From assembly GCF_010092985.1 (NCBI RefSeq), contig NZ_CP048106.1:2604001-2668000 (forward strand): a stretch of 64,000 nt of DNA, given 5' to 3'. Positions 61,217 through 64,000 of the stretch are shown piece by piece (positions within the stretch are counted from its first letter, which is position 1; every line of letters begins with the position of its first letter). The stretch is from Pontibacter pudoricolor. Its GTDB lineage: Bacteria > Bacteroidota > Bacteroidia > Cytophagales > Hymenobacteraceae. Under the pieces are notes generated by a model. That model searched no databases. It saw nothing but the letters and a program-made list of their open reading frames with translations, and was not told the DNA's origin. The position numbers and the translations under genes were made by a program.

Positions 61217-61970
61217 TCAACTGGCGCCTGGTAAGAAAGTATACTTTGCGTCTGATTTCCATTTGGGTGTGCCTGATGCTGCAACCAGCAAAGCCCGCGA
61301 ACTTAAGATCGTGCGCTGGCTTGACGAGGTAAAACAGGATGCCGCAGCCATACTTTTATTGGGGGATATTTTCGACTTCTGGTTTGAGTACCGCCATACC
61401 ATACCTAAAGGCTTTATCAGGTTGCAAGGCAAACTTGCCGAAATAACTGATTCTGGCATACCGGTTCTTTTTTTCACGGGGAACCACGACATGTGGATGT
61501 TTGATTACTTCCCGACAGAACTGAACATACCTGTACTTCGTGAGCCGATCTCTACAACTATAAACGGCCACACTTTTTACATTGGCCACGGCGATGGTTT
61601 AGGCCCCGGCGACCATACGTACAAGATCATTAAAAAAGTGTTTGCCAATAAAGCCTGCCAGTGGGCATTTGCCCGCATACATCCTAATTTAGGTATTGGT
61701 ATTGCCAACATGTGGTCGCGCAAAAGCCGCATCAGCAATGTAAAGAAAGATGAAGCCTTTTTAGGAGAAGACGAGTGGCTGCTGCAGTATTGCCGCGAAG
61801 TAGAAGCAGAAAAGCATCACGATTATTACATTTTCGGGCACCGCCATTTACCACTTGACCTGCCTATAGGTGAGAAAAGCCGGTATGTGAACTTAGGAGA
61901 ATGGGTCAATTTTTGCTCGTATGGCATTTACGATGGTACTAACCTAACCCTGAAGCACTTTGAAGCCTAA
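61200..61970 (+). CDS. lpxH: UDP-2,3-diacylglucosamine diphosphatase (LpxH-type)
   Basis: This 256-residue calcineurin-like phosphoesterase cleaves UDP-2,3-diacylglucosamine in lipid A synthesis. Metal-binding motifs are YFASDFHLGV (D-x-H), LLGDIFDFWFEY (GD), FTGNHDMWMFDYF (GNHD), IGHGDGLG and IFGHRHLPLDL (GHRH). Length and order match LpxH of Bacteroidetes. ATG 61200 overlaps the LUD stop; its own stop (61970) overlaps the next start. Confidence 0.93.
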   Translation: MTFRIDQLAPGKKVYFASDFHLGVPDAATSKARELKIVRWLDEVKQDAAAILLLGDIFDFWFEYRHTIPKGFIRLQGKLAEITDSGIPVLFFTGNHDMWMFDYFPTELNIPVLREPISTTINGHTFYIGHGDGLGPGDHTYKIIKKVFANKACQWAFARIHPNLGIGIANMWSRKSRISNVKKDEAFLGEDEWLLQYCREVEAEKHHDYYIFGHRHLPLDLPIGEKSRYVNLGEWVNFCSYGIYDGTNLTLKHFEA

Positions 61971-62775
61971 TACAACTATAGTTTTACTTTGCCTGCTGCT
62001 TTTAACGGCAGTAAATTCGGCTGCGCAACAGCCTGAATTAAAGTATATCCGAACTATAGGTGTAGGCTCGTCCACTGCCATTTCCACGGACCGCAGTGGT
62101 GCGGTGTACCTGTTAAATCCAAGGCGTAACATCGTGCAGCTTGACTCGCTGGGCCGGCTGGTTACGCTTTACTCCCCGACCGGCAATGCCAGGGTTACAA
62201 CAATAGATGCCTGGAACCCGATGAAAGTGCTGGCCTTTTATGCCGACCGACAGGAACTGCTATTACTGGACAGGTTTTTGACGCCGATTACAAGTGTAGC
62301 CTTAGCTGATTTTGAAATAAACAATACGGTAAAAGCTGCCGCGCTTGCCGCTGATGATGGGTTCTGGCTTTTTGATGAAACTGACTTCAAGCTCAGCAAA
62401 CTTGATTTACGCCTGCGCAAAGCAACTATAGAAACTCCGCTGAACCTGGTGCTGGACCGAAATAAGTTTGATATACGCATGCTGCGCGAATACCAGAACC
62501 AGGTGTATCTGCTGGACTATAACAGCGGGATCTATGTGTTCGATAACCTGGGCAACTATAAGCAGAAGCTACCGATAACAGGTGTATCTTATATTGGATT
62601 CCTTAACAACGAACTATACTTTGTAAAAGAAGGCGACCTGCACTTTTATGACCTGTACAAGCACCAGCAACGAACTATAGCTTTCCCGGAAGACAAGAAC
62701 TATACAACTGCACTTGCTACTAAAAACCGCTTATATCTGTTCTCAGGCAAAGCGGCTGATGTTTATAGTTGGTAA
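61960..62775 (+). CDS. Secreted propeller-like protein (271 aa)
   Basis: I do not recognise a family. It starts with TTG 61960, overlapping lpxH by 11 nt, and has a signal peptide (KPNTTIVLLCLLLLTAVNSAAQ). Residues 24-271 are beta-strand repeats (for example GAVYLLNPRRNIVQLDSLGRLVTLYSPTG and QVYLLDYNSGIYVFDNLGNYKQKLPITG) typical of a six- or seven-bladed propeller. The ACT ATA GTT codons of the signal peptide are themselves a CTATAGTT hit. Position after lpxH hints at an envelope role only. Confidence 0.72.
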   Translation: MKPNTTIVLLCLLLLTAVNSAAQQPELKYIRTIGVGSSTAISTDRSGAVYLLNPRRNIVQLDSLGRLVTLYSPTGNARVTTIDAWNPMKVLAFYADRQELLLLDRFLTPITSVALADFEINNTVKAAALAADDGFWLFDETDFKLSKLDLRLRKATIETPLNLVLDRNKFDIRMLREYQNQVYLLDYNSGIYVFDNLGNYKQKLPITGVSYIGFLNNELYFVKEGDLHFYDLYKHQQRTIAFPEDKNYTTALATKNRLYLFSGKAADVYSW

Positions 62776-62812
62776 ATTACTGCTTCTGCTAAGAAGAGAA
62801 CACAAACTATAG

Positions 62813-63685
62813 TTAGACTAACGGCATCAGCATCTCATACTGCCCCAGAAACCTGTTAAAATGCCGCCGCTTCAGAAAAGTCTTAAAATCAACCGCAGCA
62901 GCATCAACATTTATCAGCAGCAGGGCTGGCGCGGCAGTTTGTTGCATTGCCTGTTTTAAAAGTGCTTTGCCAACTCCGTGCCCACGTTTACCGGGCATTA
63001 CGGCGAGCTGCAGGATGGTACCATTTTTTGGCAGAAACACAATATATCCTACCAGTTCCCGGCTTGTATCTCTAGCTTCCAGAATAACTTTTTCGTCGGG
63101 TGTATTTTTGATGGCAGCAGGAGTATTTTGCCAGGTTGGCTCTACATCCCAGAAATGTTGGTAAGTTTTCCAGTCGGGTTTGGTTACCGGCAAAATAGCT
63201 ACATCGTCTGGCTCATCGCCAGGTAGCAGTAATTCGTCTTTGGTCGCTCTGAAACAGTCAAGGGCGCGGGTAACGGTAAATCCTGTAGCTTGATAAGATC
63301 TTATAGCAGGTTCATTTTCCTGTATCACTTCTAGCAGGCACTGCTCTACTCCGCTTTCGCGCAGTTTGGGTAACAGATGCACATACATTTTTCGGGTTAG
63401 CTGGTGGCGCCTATGATCTGGCAACACGCCTGTGCCCGCATTATAAGCGGTTGGTTTGCCATTAAATTCGCCGAGGCCGGTAAGTATAAAGCCCACTATT
63501 TTGCTTCCTTCATAAGCTGCCACACAAAAAGCCGGATCTATACTTTCGCGTTTCAGTTTTGTTTTAAACTGTTCTTCTGTAAGCTGTATTGGCACAAAAT
63601 AATCTTTAAATGCCTCCAGAAACACCTGGTGAACTTCGGGCATATCATGCGCCGTCAGAAAAGAAAAAGTATAAGTAGATTCCAT
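62813..63685 (-). CDS. Double GNAT-domain N-acetyltransferase
   Basis: This 290-residue protein contains two GNAT folds. The N-terminal one (residues 1-150) has the acetyl-CoA pattern TGVLPDHRRHQLTRKMYVHLL (about 86-106). The C-terminal one (about 165-290) has LAVMPGKRGHGVGKALLKQAMQQ (about 227-249), a textbook motif A. Substrate unknown. A head-to-tail pair of GNAT domains is common in this family. It is convergent with the propeller-like gene and carries a CTATAGTT in the shared gap. Confidence 0.9.
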   Translation of the reverse strand: MESTYTFSFLTAHDMPEVHQVFLEAFKDYFVPIQLTEEQFKTKLKRESIDPAFCVAAYEGSKIVGFILTGLGEFNGKPTAYNAGTGVLPDHRRHQLTRKMYVHLLPKLRESGVEQCLLEVIQENEPAIRSYQATGFTVTRALDCFRATKDELLLPGDEPDDVAILPVTKPDWKTYQHFWDVEPTWQNTPAAIKNTPDEKVILEARDTSRELVGYIVFLPKNGTILQLAVMPGKRGHGVGKALLKQAMQQTAAPALLLINVDAAAVDFKTFLKRRHFNRFLGQYEMLMPLV

Positions 63686-63723
63686 AGTTTTATAGATGTA
63701 AGAGCTGTCAGAACGCCAAAGGT

Positions 63724-64000
63724 TTATAATTGCAATTTCAGGTTTCTCCGGTAAAGGATAGCTGCAACTATAGCCCCAACGCCTGCTATAGCTGTAACTA
63801 TAACTTTAACCATAATGGCCATGGCAGCCAGTTCGTAAACTACGAACAGCAACAAAACGGTTAATGCCATCCACGCCATAGGGTAATACGGAACTAACGA
63901 AGAATCTTTATAAGCTCTTATGTAAAAGCCGGAATAGCCCATGTACATGAGTGCCGCAAAAGTGGTGTAAGCAGCTGCCTGGTATCCAAAGATCGGTACA
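63724..64000 (-). CDS. Membrane protein, C-terminal part (partial)
   Basis: The reading frame continues without a stop to the right edge (ending VPIFGYQAAAYTTFAALMYMGYSG toward the C-terminus). An internal ATG at 63948 is therefore not necessarily the start. Two or three hydrophobic segments (MAWMALTVLLLFVVYELAAMAIMVKVIVTAIAGVGAIVAAIL) fill the visible C-terminus, which ends in basic RRNLKLQL. No family is recognised from this fragment. Confidence 0.6.
   Translation of the reverse strand, partial: VPIFGYQAAAYTTFAALMYMGYSGFYIRAYKDSSLVPYYPMAWMALTVLLLFVVYELAAMAIMVKVIVTAIAGVGAIVAAILYRRNLKLQL

Noticed and set aside
1-64000. tRNA, rRNA or transposase genes
   Set aside because: No cloverleaf, rRNA signature or transposase/integrase reading frame was found; a tRNAscan/Infernal run would be decisive.

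Overview
The window is chromosomal DNA from a Bacteroidetes bacterium of the order Cytophagales, most likely a Hymenobacteraceae/Pontibacter-like organism. The evidence is TAnnTTTG-type -7 promoter boxes, type IX secretion (T9SS) sorting domains, a DUF2723 protein, a GWxTD protein, an OmpA protein with thrombospondin type-3 repeats, Rho with a long Arg/Asn/Gln/Glu-rich insertion, an S16 with an Ala/Glu tail, and an LptD of cytophagal type. Genus-level placement is inference. No rRNA, tRNA, CRISPR array, prophage or transposase gene was seen.

Layout. 1-4,045: envelope genes (mlaD-like, amidase, lptD). 4,079-6,690: panB, an RluA-family pseudouridine synthase and a fatty acid desaturase. 7,695-10,080: the ribosomal operon rpsP-rimM-trmD followed by rplS. 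10,165-14,854: an inorganic-pyrophosphatase-like lipoprotein that lacks the catalytic aspartates, a coiled-coil secreted protein, a PTPS/QueD-folE pair and a TIGR01777 epimerase. 15,083-24,450: PBP1A, a methyltransferase-like membrane protein, a UbiA prenyltransferase, rho and serS. 24,644-31,119: a GT9 glycosyltransferase, a PolX with a degenerate polymerase site, small membrane proteins and an EVE protein. 31,368-38,887: pyrR-pyrB, an RBBP9 hydrolase, OmpA, an M24 aminopeptidase and a second GT9. 39,145-48,409: a lipoprotein, bacilliredoxin, purD, a frameshifted recQ, kdsD and manC. 49,175-57,165: rlmB, GWxTD, DUF2723 and two T9SS cargo proteins. 57,184-64,000: birA, rsfS, ftsH, a LUD protein, lpxH, a propeller-like protein, a GNAT protein and the end of a membrane protein. 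Lipopolysaccharide and envelope biogenesis recurs throughout (mlaD, lptD, lpxH, kdsD, two GT9, manC, PBP1A, ompA).

The most unusual content is non-coding. First, the hexamer CTATAG, mostly inside AACTATAG/CTATAGTT, occurs about 130 times by eye in 64 kb, against roughly 18 expected from base composition. It is dense between genes, sits in several terminator loops, abuts both boxes of the rpsP promoter, and is almost absent from conserved housekeeping genes. Second, five intergenic gaps (four of them 1,016-1,037 bp long) hold the same ordered set of hairpin modules around a conserved core. That core is 138 bp in three copies and about 158 bp in two, and can fold into one long branched hairpin. 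The two longer cores carry the same ~20-nt insert that also appears in a different module of the same element. No protein gene in the window accounts for these elements. Third, shorter period-7 and period-9 repeats decorate other gaps.
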